This document shows positions 45,223 to 55,462 of a DNA stretch of 64,000 bases, one piece after another; within the stretch, counting starts at the first letter, position 1; each line of letters starts with the position of its first letter. Location: assembly GCA_029968055.1 (NCBI GenBank), contig JASCNX010000001.1, positions 806,001 to 870,000 on the forward strand, in the 5' to 3' direction. The DNA comes from Xenophilus aerolatus (lineage in GTDB: Bacteria > Pseudomonadota > Gammaproteobacteria > Burkholderiales > Burkholderiaceae_C). The notes beneath the pieces were generated by a model, which was not told the origin of the DNA, searched no databases, and saw only the letters and a list, made by a program, of their open reading frames with translations. Position numbers and translations under genes: made by a program.

Positions 45223-48132
45223 TTACAGCGTCCGCGCGATCTCCTTGATCTCGAAGATCTCGAGCTGGTCGCCTTCCTTGATGTCGTTGTAGTTGCGCAG
45301 CTTGATACCGCACTCGAAGCCTTCGCGGACTTCCTTCACGTCATCCTTCATGCGCTTGACCGACTCGATCTCGCCCGTGTAGACCACGATGTTGTCGCGC
45401 AGCAGGCGGAAGTGCGCATTGCGCATGACCACGCCGTCGAGCACGTACGAGCCGGCAATCGTGCCGATCTTGGTCGCCACGAACACCGTGCGGATCTCGG
45501 CATGGCCGATGATCTCTTCGCGCTTCTCGGGCGCCAGCATGCCGGCCATCGCGGTCTTCAGCTCGTCCACGGCGTCGTAGATGATGCTGTAGTACTTGAT
45601 CTCGACGTCGTTGCCTTCGGCCAGCTTGCGCGCGCCGGCATCGGCGCGCACGTTGAAGCCGATCACGATGCCCTTGGCGGCGATCGCCAGGTTCACGTCG
45701 GATTCGCTGATGCCGCCCACGCCCGCGTACACCACCTGCACCTTGACCTCGTCGGTCGAGAGCTTGAGCAGCGACTGCGACAGCGCTTCCTGCGAGCCTT
45801 GCACGTCCGCCTTGATGATGATCGGCAGGGTCTTGACCTCGCCGGCCGTCATGTCCGAGAACATGTTCTGGAGCTTGGCGGCCTGCTGCTTGGCCAGCTT
45901 CGTGTTGCGGAACTTGCCGGCACGGTAGGTGGCGATCTCGCGCGCGCGGCGCTCGTCGGCCATCACCATGAATTCGTCGCCCGCCTGCGGCACTTCCGTC
46001 AGGCCCTGGATCTCGACCGGGATCGAGGGGCCGGCCGACTTGGTGGTCTTGCCGTCCTCGTCGATCATGGCGCGCACGCGGCCGTAGGTCGAACCGGCCA
46101 GCACCACGTCGCCCACCTTGAGCGTGCCGGACTGCACCAGCACCGTGGCCACCGGGCCGCGGCCCTTGTCCAGCTGCGCTTCGATGACCAGGCCCTTGGC
46201 GGCGGCTTCGACCGGCGCCTTGAGTTCCAGCACTTCGGCCTGCAGCAGCACCTGCTCGAGCAGGTCGTCGATGCCCTTGCCCGTCTTGGCCGAAACCTCG
46301 ACGAAAGGCGAATCGCCGCCGAACTCTTCGGGCACGACCTCCTCGGCCACCAGTTCGCTCTTCACGCGCTCGGGGTTGGCGTCGGGCTTGTCGATCTTGT
46401 TGACCGCGACCACGATGGGAACGCCGGCCGCCTTGGCGTGCTTGACGGCTTCCTTGGTCTGCGGCATCACGCCGTCATCCGCCGCCACCACCAGGATGAC
46501 AATGTCGGTGGCCTGCGCGCCGCGGGCACGCATGGCGGTGAACGCCTCGTGGCCCGGGGTGTCGAGGAAGGTGATCATGCCGCGCGGCGTCTCGACGTGG
46601 TAGGCGCCGATGTGCTGCGTGATGCCGCCCGCTTCGCCCGCCGCCACCTTGGCGCGGCGGATGTAGTCCAGCAGCGAGGTCTTGCCGTGGTCGACGTGGC
46701 CCATGACGGTCACGACCGGCGCACGCGGCAGCGCCTCGGCCTGCTGGCCCTGCACTTCTTCCTCGGTGAAAGCTTCCGGGTCGTCCAGCGCCGCCACGAC
46801 GGCGGTGTGGCCCAGTTCTTCCACGAGGATCATGGCCGTGTCCTGGTCCAGCGACTGGTTGATGGTCGCCATCTGGCCCAGCTTCATCAGCTGCTTGATC
46901 ACCTCGGACGCCTTGATCGACATCTTGTGCGCGAGTTCGGACACCGTGATGGTTTCCGGCACGTGCACTTCGATCACGCGCTGCTCGACCGGTGCGGCCT
47001 GCTGGTGCGAATCGTCGCGGTCGCGGTCACCGCCACGGCGGCCGCGCGGGCCTCCGCGCCAGTTGCCACGGCCCACGCCACCGCTGGCGTCGCCGCGGGT
47101 CTTGATTTCCTTCTTCTTGGCGGGATCGCCGGCCCAGGCGGAAGAAGTCTTGGCGGACTTGATTTCCTTGCCCGAACCCGGCGCGGCCGGTGCACCCGCA
47201 CCTGCGGCGGGGCGCGCCGTGCCCGTGCCGGTGGCCGGCTTGTGCAGGGTTCCCTTGACGGCCGCCTTCGGCGCCTCTTTCTCGGGCGCCTTGTGCGGCA
47301 CCAGAACGCGAGCCGGTGCGCTCATCATGGCGCGAATCGCTTCTGCTTCGGCCAGCGCCTTGCGGCGGCGCTCGTCGAGGTCCTTGGCCCGCGCAGCCTC
47401 GTCGTCGGCGCGCGCCTTGGATTCCGCCGCGGCCTTCGCCTTCGCTTCTTCCTTGGCCTTTTCGGCCGCGGCCTTCTCGGCGGCGGCCTTGTCTGCCGCG
47501 GCCTGGGCAGCCGCCGCAGCGGCAGCGGCCTCGGCACCCGGCGAGGTGTTGCGCGCCTTCTCGGCGGCAGCGTTCAGCATGGCCGCTTCGGCACGGGCCT
47601 TCTCGACCTGGGCCTCGCGGGCCTTGTCGGCCTGCTCCTCCCGATCGGCGGCTTCGCGTTCGCGCGCCTCGGCCTCCTCGCGCTCCTTGCGCTTGGCGGC
47701 GAGTTCTTCTTCCTGGCGGCGCAGGAGCTCGGCGTTGCGACGTGCCTCTTCCTCCCGACGCGCCAATTCGGCCTCGTCGATCTGGGGCACCGCCGGCGCA
47801 GGCGCCGGCGCGGGCGCCTCGGCGGGTGCGTCGTCGCGCTGGATGAAGGTGCGCTTCTTGCGCACTTCCACCTGGATCGTGCGCGCACGCCCCATCGCGT
47901 CCGCCTGCTTGATCTCGCTGGTGGACTTCTTCGTCAGGGTGATCTTCTTGCGCTCGGGCGCGGCCGTGCCGTGGCTCGCCTTGAGGTGGCCGAGCAAGGC
48001 CTGCTTGTCGCCCTCGGTCAGGGCATCGGACGCAGCCGATTTGGTCACGCCCGCGCTGCGCAGCTGGTCAAGCAGCGTTTCGGGTGTCTTCTTGAGTTCT
48101 TGAGCGAACTCTGCAACGGTGGTGCTGGACAT
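45223..48132 (-). CDS. infB: Translation initiation factor IF-2
   Basis: 969 residues. The N-terminal IF2 domain ([20 protein letters not shown]) is followed by a long Ala/Glu/Lys/Arg coiled-coil linker of about 300 residues. A second conserved segment comes next, then the GTPase core ([41 protein letters not shown]) and domains II-IV ending in [20 protein letters not shown]. It positions fMet-tRNA on the 30S subunit. It starts 24 bases after nusA. Confidence 0.98.
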   Translation of the reverse strand: MSSTTVAEFAQELKKTPETLLDQLRSAGVTKSAASDALTEGDKQALLGHLKASHGTAAPERKKITLTKKSTSEIKQADAMGRARTIQVEVRKKRTFIQRDDAPAEAPAPAPAPAVPQIDEAELARREEEARRNAELLRRQEEELAAKRKEREEAEAREREAADREEQADKAREAQVEKARAEAAMLNAAAEKARNTSPGAEAAAAAAAAQAAADKAAAEKAAAEKAKEEAKAKAAAESKARADDEAARAKDLDERRRKALAEAEAIRAMMSAPARVLVPHKAPEKEAPKAAVKGTLHKPATGTGTARPAAGAGAPAAPGSGKEIKSAKTSSAWAGDPAKKKEIKTRGDASGGVGRGNWRGGPRGRRGGDRDRDDSHQQAAPVEQRVIEVHVPETITVSELAHKMSIKASEVIKQLMKLGQMATINQSLDQDTAMILVEELGHTAVVAALDDPEAFTEEEVQGQQAEALPRAPVVTVMGHVDHGKTSLLDYIRRAKVAAGEAGGITQHIGAYHVETPRGMITFLDTPGHEAFTAMRARGAQATDIVILVVAADDGVMPQTKEAVKHAKAAGVPIVVAVNKIDKPDANPERVKSELVAEEVVPEEFGGDSPFVEVSAKTGKGIDDLLEQVLLQAEVLELKAPVEAAAKGLVIEAQLDKGRGPVATVLVQSGTLKVGDVVLAGSTYGRVRAMIDEDGKTTKSAGPSIPVEIQGLTEVPQAGDEFMVMADERRAREIATYRAGKFRNTKLAKQQAAKLQNMFSDMTAGEVKTLPIIIKADVQGSQEALSQSLLKLSTDEVKVQVVYAGVGGISESDVNLAIAAKGIVIGFNVRADAGARKLAEGNDVEIKYYSIIYDAVDELKTAMAGMLAPEKREEIIGHAEIRTVFVATKIGTIAGSYVLDGVVMRNAHFRLLRDNIVVYTGEIESVKRMKDDVKEVREGFECGIKLRNYNDIKEGDQLEIFEIKEIARTL

Positions 48133-48156
48133 ATCTGGTTCGTGCCTCCATGGCGA

Positions 48157-49644
48157 TCACTCTGGCGAGCCCGCGAACCAATGTTCGCGCGCCTTGAGGA
48201 TCAGGGCCTTGGCTTCATCGGCACTCTGGCCGGTGATTTCGGTGAGTTCGTCGACAGCCAGGTCGGCCAGGTCGTCACGGGTGTTCACACCCGCGCCAGC
48301 CAGCTTGGCAATGAGTTCGGGGGTCAGCCCCTCGAGATCGCGCAAGTCCTGCGAGACGCCTTCGACGCTCTCTTCCTTGGCGATTTCCATGGTCAGCAGC
48401 GCGTCCTTGGCACGGGCGCGCAGCTCGTTGACCGTGTCTTCGTCGAAGGACTCGATCTCGAGCATTTCGGCGATCGGCACATAGGCCACCTCTTCCAGGC
48501 TGGTGAAGCCCTCGTGGATGAGGATGTCGGCAATTTCCTCGTCGACGTCCAGCTTCTCCATGAAGAGCTGGCGAATGGAACTGGTTTCCTCGGCCTGCTT
48601 CTGGGCCGATTCGTTCGCGTCCATGATGTTGATCTTCCAGCCCGTGAGGTCGGAAGCCAGGCGCACGTTCTGGCCGCCGCGGCCGATGGCGATGGCGAGG
48701 TTTTCCTCGTCGACCACCACGTCCATGGCGTGCTTCTCCTCGTCGACCACGATGGAGCTGACGTTGGCCGGCGCCAGGGCGCCGATCACGAACTGCGCCG
48801 GGTCTTCGGACCACAACACGATGTCGACGCGTTCGCCGGCCAGTTCATTGGTCACGGCATTGACGCGGGTGCCGCGCACGCCGACGCAGGTGCCGATCGG
48901 GTCGACCCGCTTGTCGTGGCTGAGCACGGCGATCTTGGCGCGCGAACCGGGGTCGCGGGCGCAGCTCTTGATCTCGAGCAGGCCCTGCTCGATCTCGGGC
49001 ACCTCGTTGCGGAACAGCTCGATCATGAACTCCGGCGCCGAGCGCGAGAGGATGATCGGCGCGCCGCGCAGCGTCAGGTCCACTTCCATGATCATGGCGC
49101 GCACGCGGTCGCCGTTGCGCAGGTTTTCCTTGGGGATCATCTCGCTGCGGCGCAGGCGCCCTTCGACGCGCCCCGCTTCCACGATGATGTCGCCCTTGTC
49201 CAGGCGCTTGACGGTGCCGGTGAAGATCTTTTCGCCACGCGACATGAAGTCGTTGAGCAGCATCTCGCGCTCGGCGTCGCGGATCTTCTGAAGGATCACC
49301 TGCTTGGCGGCCATGGCGCCGATGCGGCCGATGGGCAGCGACTCGATGGGTTCCTCGATGTACTCGTCGACCTCGATGTCCGGCACTTCTTCCTTGGCTT
49401 CGAACAGCAGGATTTCCTGGTCGGGCAGCTGCAGGCCGGCCTCGTCGGGCACGACGTGCCAGCGGCGGAAGGTCTCGTAGGCGCCGCTGTCGCGATCGAT
49501 CGCGACGCGGATGTCCACGTCGCCGGCGTACAGCTTCTTGGTGGCCTGCGCCAGCGCCGATTCCACGGCGCCGAAGACGACGTCGCGCTCGACGTTCTTC
49601 TCGCGCGAGATCGCATCCACCAACATCAACATTTCGCGATTCAT
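48157..49644 (-). CDS. nusA: Transcription termination/antitermination protein NusA
   Basis: 495 residues in the expected order: NusA N-terminal domain ([20 protein letters not shown]), S1 domain, two KH domains ([36 protein letters not shown]), and two C-terminal acidic repeats ([38 protein letters not shown]). It modulates pausing, termination and antitermination of RNA polymerase. Confidence 0.98.
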   Translation of the reverse strand: MNREMLMLVDAISREKNVERDVVFGAVESALAQATKKLYAGDVDIRVAIDRDSGAYETFRRWHVVPDEAGLQLPDQEILLFEAKEEVPDIEVDEYIEEPIESLPIGRIGAMAAKQVILQKIRDAEREMLLNDFMSRGEKIFTGTVKRLDKGDIIVEAGRVEGRLRRSEMIPKENLRNGDRVRAMIMEVDLTLRGAPIILSRSAPEFMIELFRNEVPEIEQGLLEIKSCARDPGSRAKIAVLSHDKRVDPIGTCVGVRGTRVNAVTNELAGERVDIVLWSEDPAQFVIGALAPANVSSIVVDEEKHAMDVVVDEENLAIAIGRGGQNVRLASDLTGWKINIMDANESAQKQAEETSSIRQLFMEKLDVDEEIADILIHEGFTSLEEVAYVPIAEMLEIESFDEDTVNELRARAKDALLTMEIAKEESVEGVSQDLRDLEGLTPELIAKLAGAGVNTRDDLADLAVDELTEITGQSADEAKALILKAREHWFAGSPE

Positions 49645-49674
49645 GCCACTTGGCTCCTTCCGATGACTCCGGCC

Positions 49675-50283
49675 TTATTCCGCCGAGGGCGCGCCGGTCT
49701 TGGGCTTGCGCCCCTTGAAATCCACGATGGGGGCGAGCCGCGCCTCGCGCAGCTCGTCCAGGGTGAAGCCGAGCGCCTGGACCGGGGCCGGCGCGCGCTT
49801 CTTGCTGATCTTCTGGCCCGGCTTGGCGGCGGGCTCGTCACTCCACACGATCTGCCAGCCGCGCTGGCCGTCCGTGCCTTCGGTACGCTCCAGCGTGCCG
49901 CGGAACTTCTTGCGGTTGGCGCTGACCTGGCCGGCTGCGGCCTCGCCGATGGGCGCCTTGAGGGTGATGTCGACCACCTCGCCGGCAAAGCGTTCGAAAT
50001 CCTGTTCGTTGCGCAGCGGGCGATCGATGCCGGGCGAGGACACCTCGAGCCGCTTGTAGTCGGCGCTCTCGACCTCCAGTGCATACTGCAGCTGGCGTGT
50101 GACCTTCTCGCAGTCCTCGACCGTCACGAAGGGTTCGGGCGCACCGGGCGCTGCTTCGGAGGTGGGGCCGGACCACGGCAGATCAATGGTGACGCGCAGC
50201 AGTCCTCCGGCCGAGCGTTCGATCTCGACCAGGTCATAGCCGAGTCCGGCCACGGTTGTTTCGACTGTCTGCTGCAATGCCAC
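49675..50283 (-). CDS. rimP: Ribosome maturation factor RimP
   Basis: 202 residues from the GTG at 50283 (VALQQTVETTVAGLGYDLVE, the family's normal N-terminus; an AAGGA lies upstream). An in-frame GTG at 50343 would add 20 residues. RimP motifs: CEKVTRQLQYALEVESADYK, LEVSSPGIDRPLRNEQDFER. The C-terminal Lys-rich extension (PGQKISKKRAPAP) exceeds the E. coli length. First gene of the translation operon. A small GGGCC hairpin at about 50345-50357 lies in its leader. Confidence 0.93.
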   Translation of the reverse strand: MALQQTVETTVAGLGYDLVEIERSAGGLLRVTIDLPWSGPTSEAAPGAPEPFVTVEDCEKVTRQLQYALEVESADYKRLEVSSPGIDRPLRNEQDFERFAGEVVDITLKAPIGEAAAGQVSANRKKFRGTLERTEGTDGQRGWQIVWSDEPAAKPGQKISKKRAPAPVQALGFTLDELREARLAPIVDFKGRKPKTGAPSAE

Positions 50284-50419
50284 CGGTGTGCGCGCGTCCT
50301 TGCGGGTAGCCGCCAAGGCCTGTGCCGCACCGGGTGCCGCCACGGGGCCTGAAGCCCGCGCGACTCACCCGGCACAAGAACTATGAGGTCGAGGCGGTGG
50401 GAAAACGATCGACCAAAAA

Positions 50420-50446
50420 AAACGGGCGGTTGGTACCCGCCCGTTT
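50420..50446 (-). terminator. Intrinsic terminator after the YbfB-like MFS gene
   Basis: On the minus strand AAACGGGCGG pairs with CCGCCCGTTT and is followed by a run of Ts. It separates the upstream minus-strand MFS gene from the rimP operon, so rimP needs its own promoter in 50344-50420. The whole gap 50344-50516 contains nothing else recognisable. Confidence 0.85.
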
Positions 50447-50516
50447 GGTCGTGAGCCTCAGATTATAGCGAGCTGCGCGGAATTTGTCCTCCCCCCGCCC
50501 TGCGCGCTTCACAAAA

Positions 50517-51710
50517 TCAGCGGCTGCGGGCCCGTGCGTTTCGCCAGACGGCCAGAAAAAGGACCGCGCCCAGCGCCAGTGCGCCCGCCGCTGCCAGCAG
50601 TGGCACCGAAAAGGAGCCCGTGCGGTGCGCCAGCGGCGCCGCGAACAGCGGGCCCACGATCTGCCCGATCCCGTACGACGCCGTGGCGTAGCCGATCAGC
50701 CCGGCCGCGGCATTGCCACGCAGCCGCCGTGCATCGCGCACTGCGAACAGGGTGATGGCCGTGAACGGCATGCCCAGCAGCAGGCTGCCCAGGGCGAATC
50801 CGCCGATCGTCGGCCAGGCGACCGACAACAGCACGCCCAGCGCCTGCAGCGCGTAGGCCACGGCCAGCAGCAGCCGGTTGTCCCAGTGCGTGGGCGCGCG
50901 GGCCCCGATGAGGGCGCCAGGGATCACCGCCAGCCCGAAAAGGGGCCAGAACAGGTCCGGCCAGGGCGACCCGGGCAGGGCCTGGCGAGCGATCACGGGC
51001 AGGAAGGTCGCCGTGATGATGTAGCCGAAGCCCGCCAAGCCGTAGAGCAGCACCAGCCAGCGCGCGTCGCTGCGCTCGTGCGCCGACGGCACCGGCCGGG
51101 GTGCAGCCACCGGCGCAGGGCTGCCCGGCGCCCCCGCATGCGCGCCGTCGTCGAAGATGCGCCAGATGGCCGCCACGAGCACCAGCGCCACCAGGCCGAA
51201 GCCGATCCATGCCGCGTCGGACCCCCAGCGCCCCGCCAACCCGCCCAGCACGCCGGTCGCGGCGATGCCGATCCCGGGCCCGGCGTAGATCACGCCGCCG
51301 AGCGCCGGTGCGCCGGTTTCGGCCAGCCGTCGAAGGCCCCAGCCAGAGGCGAAGACGAAGGTCCAGGCGCTCATCACGCCCGCGGCGGCGCGCAGCACGC
51401 CCCAGGCCGTGAAGCCGTGCAGCAGGCCCATGCCCAGGAGCAGCAGCGCGGTGGCCACCAGCCCGGCGCGCACCATGCGCGGCGCCGCCACGCCGATCGC
51501 CGCACACGACAGCGCACCGACGAAGTAGCCGAGGTAGTTGAGCGACGCCAGCAACCCGCCTGATTCCAGGTTGAGCTTGCCCTCGTGCAGCATGACGGGG
51601 AGCATGGGGGTGAACGCAAAGCGCCCGAGGCCCATGGCCACGGCCAGCGCCACCATGCAGGCCAACGCGGCCCGCCAGCCGCCACGCGGCTCGTATCCGA
51701 TATTCGACAT
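50517..51710 (-). CDS. YbfB/YjiJ family MFS transporter
   Basis: 397 residues and about 12 membrane helices. The N-terminal GLGRFAFTPMLPVMLHEGKL and LASLNYLGYFVGAL are hallmarks of the YbfB/YjiJ group; GIGQIVGPLFAAPLAHRTGS follows later. The substrate is not established. It lies 19 bases downstream of yejF on the same strand and could be part of that operon. Confidence 0.88.
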   Translation of the reverse strand: MSNIGYEPRGGWRAALACMVALAVAMGLGRFAFTPMLPVMLHEGKLNLESGGLLASLNYLGYFVGALSCAAIGVAAPRMVRAGLVATALLLLGMGLLHGFTAWGVLRAAAGVMSAWTFVFASGWGLRRLAETGAPALGGVIYAGPGIGIAATGVLGGLAGRWGSDAAWIGFGLVALVLVAAIWRIFDDGAHAGAPGSPAPVAAPRPVPSAHERSDARWLVLLYGLAGFGYIITATFLPVIARQALPGSPWPDLFWPLFGLAVIPGALIGARAPTHWDNRLLLAVAYALQALGVLLSVAWPTIGGFALGSLLLGMPFTAITLFAVRDARRLRGNAAAGLIGYATASYGIGQIVGPLFAAPLAHRTGSFSVPLLAAAGALALGAVLFLAVWRNARARSR

Positions 51711-51729
51711 CCAGGCGTTTCTGATTCTT

Positions 51730-53349
51730 TTATTCGGCCAAGGCGGCAGCCACCAACTGGCGCGTGTAGGGGTGCTGCGGCGCATCGAGCACCTGGTCGA
51801 CGACGCCCTGTTCCACGACGGCGCCATCCTTCATCACCAGCACCCGGTGCGCCATGGCGCGGATGACTTCCACGTCGTGCGTGATGAGCAGGTAGCTCAG
51901 GCCACGCTCGCGTTGCAGGCGCTGCAGCAGGCCCAGCACCTGCTTCTGGATCGTGACGTCGAGGGCGCTGGTCGGTTCGTCCAGCACCAGCAATTCGGGG
52001 TCGACGATCAGCGCCCGGGCGATGGCCAGCCGCTGTCGCTGCCCGCCCGAGAACTCGTGCGGATAGCGTTGCAACAACGACGGGAACTGGGCTTCGGTGA
52101 GCCCGACGTCGGCCAGCGCTGCCAGCACACGCTCGCGCCGCGCGGCACCGTCGGGCGCACCGCCATGCACGCCGAGGCCTTCGCCGACGATGGCCTCGAC
52201 CGTCAAACGCGGCGACAGCGACGAGAACGGATCCTGGAACACCACCTGCACCACCCGGCGCAGCGGCCGGTCGGCCGCGGTGCGGCGCGTCCAGCCGCGC
52301 CCGTCGATGCGCAGTTCGCCCCGTGCGGGCAACAGGCCGAGCGCGGCCAGGGCCAGCGTGGACTTGCCCGAGCCGGATTCGCCGACGACGCCGAGCGTCT
52401 CGCCGCGGGCGATCGCCAGGTCGGCGCCCTGCACCGCAACGAAGGCGTCACGCCCGAACCATCCGCGCAGGCCGGGCCGCGGCACCGGATAGCTCACGCG
52501 CAGGCCGCGCGCCGCCAGGACGGGCTGGCGCCCGGCGCCTTCTGCCGGCACGGCAACGACGTCGCGCACCGGCCGGCTGTCGATCAGCTTGCGGGTGTAG
52601 GGGTGCCGCGGCGCATCGAAGACGGTGGCGACGGCGCCCTCCTCCACCAGGCGGCCTTGCTCCATCACCGCCACCCGGTCGGCGAAGCGGCGCACCAGGT
52701 TCAAGTCGTGGGTGATCAGCAGCACCGCCATGCCATGCTGCTGCTGCAGCTTGTCGAGCAGATCGAGGATCTGCACCCGCAAGGTCACGTCCAGCGCGGT
52801 AGTGGGCTCGTCGGCCAGCAGCAGGCGCGGCTTGCAAGCCAGGGCCATGGCGATCATGGCGCGCTGCCGCTGTCCACCGGAAAGCTGGTGCGGGAAGGAC
52901 CTCGCCCGCCGCGCCGGCTCGGGCACGCCGGTGTCGGCCAGCAGTTGGACGGCGGCCGCCTGCGCCTCGCGCTTGCCCAGCGCCTCGTGCAGTTCGAGCA
53001 CCTCGGCGATCTGGTCGCCCACCGGGTACAGCGGGTTGAGTGCCGTCATCGGCTCCTGGAAGATCATCGCGATCTCGCGGCCTCGCACGCCGCGCAGCTC
53101 GCGCTCCGGCATCGACAGCAAGTCGCGCGCGACCGGCGGTCCTTCCGGGCCGAAAAAGCTTGCAGTGCCCGACAGCTCGGCGTTGGGCACCAGCCGCAGC
53201 AGGCTCAACGCGGTGATCGTCTTGCCCGACCCCGACTCGCCCACCAGCGCGAGCTTCTCGCCCGCGGCGATGTCGAAGTCGACGCCGTGCACCACCTCCT
53301 TGCCGTCGAAGCCGATGCGCAGATTGCGCACTTGGACGAGTGGGGTCAT
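51730..53349 (-). CDS. yejF: Peptide ABC transporter ATPase, two fused nucleotide-binding domains (YejF-like)
   Basis: 539 residues with two complete ABC domains. The first has Walker A GESGSGKTIT, signature LSGGQRQR and Walker B LLLADEPTTALD. The second has GESGSGKSTL, FSGGQRQR and LLVLDEPTSALD. Both have the oligopeptide-type HPYT(R) C-termini. It energises uptake through YejBE. In enterobacteria YejABEF imports microcin C and peptides. The ATG shares one base with the yejE stop. Confidence 0.95.
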   Translation of the reverse strand: MTPLVQVRNLRIGFDGKEVVHGVDFDIAAGEKLALVGESGSGKTITALSLLRLVPNAELSGTASFFGPEGPPVARDLLSMPERELRGVRGREIAMIFQEPMTALNPLYPVGDQIAEVLELHEALGKREAQAAAVQLLADTGVPEPARRARSFPHQLSGGQRQRAMIAMALACKPRLLLADEPTTALDVTLRVQILDLLDKLQQQHGMAVLLITHDLNLVRRFADRVAVMEQGRLVEEGAVATVFDAPRHPYTRKLIDSRPVRDVVAVPAEGAGRQPVLAARGLRVSYPVPRPGLRGWFGRDAFVAVQGADLAIARGETLGVVGESGSGKSTLALAALGLLPARGELRIDGRGWTRRTAADRPLRRVVQVVFQDPFSSLSPRLTVEAIVGEGLGVHGGAPDGAARRERVLAALADVGLTEAQFPSLLQRYPHEFSGGQRQRLAIARALIVDPELLVLDEPTSALDVTIQKQVLGLLQRLQRERGLSYLLITHDVEVIRAMAHRVLVMKDGAVVEQGVVDQVLDAPQHPYTRQLVAAALAE

Positions 53350-54428
53350 CAATCCGTCTTTCTGGGGTCCATGGCGTCGCGCAGCGCATCGCCCATGAAG
53401 GTCAGCAGCATCAGGGTGACGACCAGCACGCCGAAGGTGGACATGGAGATCCACCAGGCATCGATGTTGGCCTTGCCCTGGTTGAGCAGTTCGCCCAGCG
53501 AGGGCGTGCCGGGCGGCACGCCCAGGCCGAGGAAATCGAGCGAGGTCAGTGCCAGGATGGCGGCGCTCATGCGAAACGGCAGGAATGTGACGACCGGCAC
53601 CATGCTGTTGGGCAGGATGTGGCGCCACATGATCTGCAGGTTGCCCACCCCCAGCGCACGGGCGGCGCGCACGTAGTCCATCTGCCGGTTGCGCAGGAAT
53701 TCGGCGCGCACGTAATCCGACAGGCCCATCCAGCCGAAGAGCGAGAGCAGCACCAGCAGCAGCGCCACGCTGGGCGCGAAGATGGCGCTGAAGATGATGA
53801 GCAGGTACAGCTCGGGCATGGACCCCCAGATCTCGATGAAGCGCTGGAAGGCGAGGTCGGTCTTGCCGCCGAAGTAGCCCTGGATCGCACCGGTGATCAC
53901 GCCCAGCACCACGCCGATGGCCGTGAGCGCCAGCGCGAACAGCACGCTCACCCGGAAGCCGTAGATGAGCTGCGCCAGCAGGTCGCGGCCACGGTCGTCG
54001 GTACCGAAGAGGTTCTCGCGCGAGGGCGCCGCCGGATTGGGCTGGCTCGCGAAGTAGTTCAGCGTTCGCGGGCCGTAGGGGTTGGGCGCGTAGACCGCCC
54101 AGTTGGCCCCCTCGGTGATGCGCTGGCGGATGAAGGGGTCGAGGTAGTCGGCTGGCGTCTCGAAGTCGCCGCCGAAGACTTTCTCGGAATAGTCCTTGAA
54201 GACCGGGAAGTAGGTCTGGCCCTGATAGCGCACGACCAGCGGCTTGTCGGTCGAGAGCACCTCGGCGAAAAGGCTCAGCACCACGATCGCGACGAACACC
54301 ACGAGGCTGTAGAAGCCCAGGCGATTGCGGCGAAAACGCCGCCAGGCGCGACGGCCGGGCGACAGATGGACCGGCGCGCCCACGGGCATTGGCGTGGCCG
54401 GTGCGGACAGGACGGCGGCCTCAGTCAA
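53349..54428 (-). CDS. yejE: ABC transporter permease, YejE-like
   Basis: 359 residues. An OppC-type permease with an N-terminal helix (RRFRRNRLGFYSLVVFVAIV), a periplasmic insert (NPYGPRTLNYFASQPNPAAP), and the EAA-like loop ARALGVGNLQIMWRHILPNS. The start is a TTG at 54428 overlapping yejB by eight bases; an ATG at 54389 would shorten it by 13 residues. Confidence 0.94.
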   Translation of the reverse strand: MTEAAVLSAPATPMPVGAPVHLSPGRRAWRRFRRNRLGFYSLVVFVAIVVLSLFAEVLSTDKPLVVRYQGQTYFPVFKDYSEKVFGGDFETPADYLDPFIRQRITEGANWAVYAPNPYGPRTLNYFASQPNPAAPSRENLFGTDDRGRDLLAQLIYGFRVSVLFALALTAIGVVLGVITGAIQGYFGGKTDLAFQRFIEIWGSMPELYLLIIFSAIFAPSVALLLVLLSLFGWMGLSDYVRAEFLRNRQMDYVRAARALGVGNLQIMWRHILPNSMVPVVTFLPFRMSAAILALTSLDFLGLGVPPGTPSLGELLNQGKANIDAWWISMSTFGVLVVTLMLLTFMGDALRDAMDPRKTD

Positions 54429-55455
54429 ATTTCACCCTCGGATCGACCCAGACATAGCACAGGTCGCTGATCAGCTTGGTCACCAGGCCAATCAGCGTGA
54501 AGAGGTACAGCGTGCCCAGCACCACCGGGTAGTCGCGCCGGATCACGCTCTCGTAACTCAGCAGGCCCAGCCCGTCGAGCGAGAACAGCGTCTCGATCAG
54601 CAGCGAGCCGGCGAAGAAGGCGCCGATGAACGCCGCCGGAAAGCCCGTGATGATGGGAATGAGCGCATTGCGGAACACGTGCTTCCACAGCACTTGCTTC
54701 TCCTTCAGGCCCTTGGCACGCGCGGTCAGCACGTACTGCTTGCGGATCTCCTCGAGGAAGGCGTTCTTCGTCAGCATGGCCGTCACCGCGAAGCTGCCCA
54801 GCACCATCGCCGTGACAGGCAGCGCGATGTGCCAGAGGTAGTCGACGATGCGCGCGCCCCACGACAGCTGTTCCCAGTTCGGGGAGGTCAGCCCGCGCAA
54901 CGGGAACCATTGCAGTTGCCCGCCGAAGATGACCAGTAGCGCCACGCCCAGCACGAAGCCCGGGATGGCATAGCCCACCAGCACGAACATCGTGGTGACG
55001 AAGTCGAAGCGCGTGCCGGCCCGCACTGCCTTGGCCACGCCCAGCGGCACCGCGATGAGGTAGCTGATGAAGAAGGTCCACAGGCCCAGGCTGATGGAGA
55101 CCGGCAGCTTCTCCTTGACCAGCTCCCACACGCCCTTGCGCTGGTAGAAGCTCTGGCCCAGGTCGAGCTTCGCGAAGGACTTGAGCATCTGCCAGAAGCG
55201 CTCGTGCGCCGGCTTGTCGAAGCCGTAGAAGGCCTTGATCTCCTCGATGCGCTTGGGGTCCAGGCCCTGCCGGCCGCGGTAGCCCGAGCCCGAGCTGGCC
55301 GCGCCCTCGCCGCCCGAATCGCGGCCCTGCAGTTGCGCCACCATCTGTTCGACCGGTCCGCCCGGCACGAACTGGATGACGGTGAAGGTCAGAAGCAGCA
55401 CCCCGAGCAGGGTCGGGACCATCAGCAGCAGGCGCTTGAGGATGTAGCTCGCCAT
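54421..55455 (-). CDS. yejB: ABC transporter permease, YejB-like
   Basis: 344 residues of the OppB type: MASYILKRLLLMVPTLLGVL at the N-terminus and the C-terminal DLCYVWVDPRVKFD that ends YejB-like permeases. EAA loop TARAKGLKEKQVLWKHVFRN. A basic/Gly-Ser segment (GRDSGGEGAASSGSGYRG) in the first periplasmic loop is longer than usual. It starts seven bases after yejA. Confidence 0.94.
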   Translation of the reverse strand: MASYILKRLLLMVPTLLGVLLLTFTVIQFVPGGPVEQMVAQLQGRDSGGEGAASSGSGYRGRQGLDPKRIEEIKAFYGFDKPAHERFWQMLKSFAKLDLGQSFYQRKGVWELVKEKLPVSISLGLWTFFISYLIAVPLGVAKAVRAGTRFDFVTTMFVLVGYAIPGFVLGVALLVIFGGQLQWFPLRGLTSPNWEQLSWGARIVDYLWHIALPVTAMVLGSFAVTAMLTKNAFLEEIRKQYVLTARAKGLKEKQVLWKHVFRNALIPIITGFPAAFIGAFFAGSLLIETLFSLDGLGLLSYESVIRRDYPVVLGTLYLFTLIGLVTKLISDLCYVWVDPRVKFD

Positions 55456-55462
55456 CGTGTGC

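Noticed and set aside
44794-50352. A 1,852-codon open frame on the plus strand, antisense to truB through rimP
   Set aside because: It is a shadow of strong codon bias in high-GC DNA. The minus strand encodes RimP, NusA, IF-2 and RbfA with full domain matches, and the antisense product is low-complexity His/Arg/Leu/Gly without recognisable domains.
50344-50516. Possible tRNA or riboswitch ahead of rimP, as metY precedes it in enterobacteria
   Set aside because: No cloverleaf or known riboswitch pattern is visible; only a terminator and a small leader hairpin.
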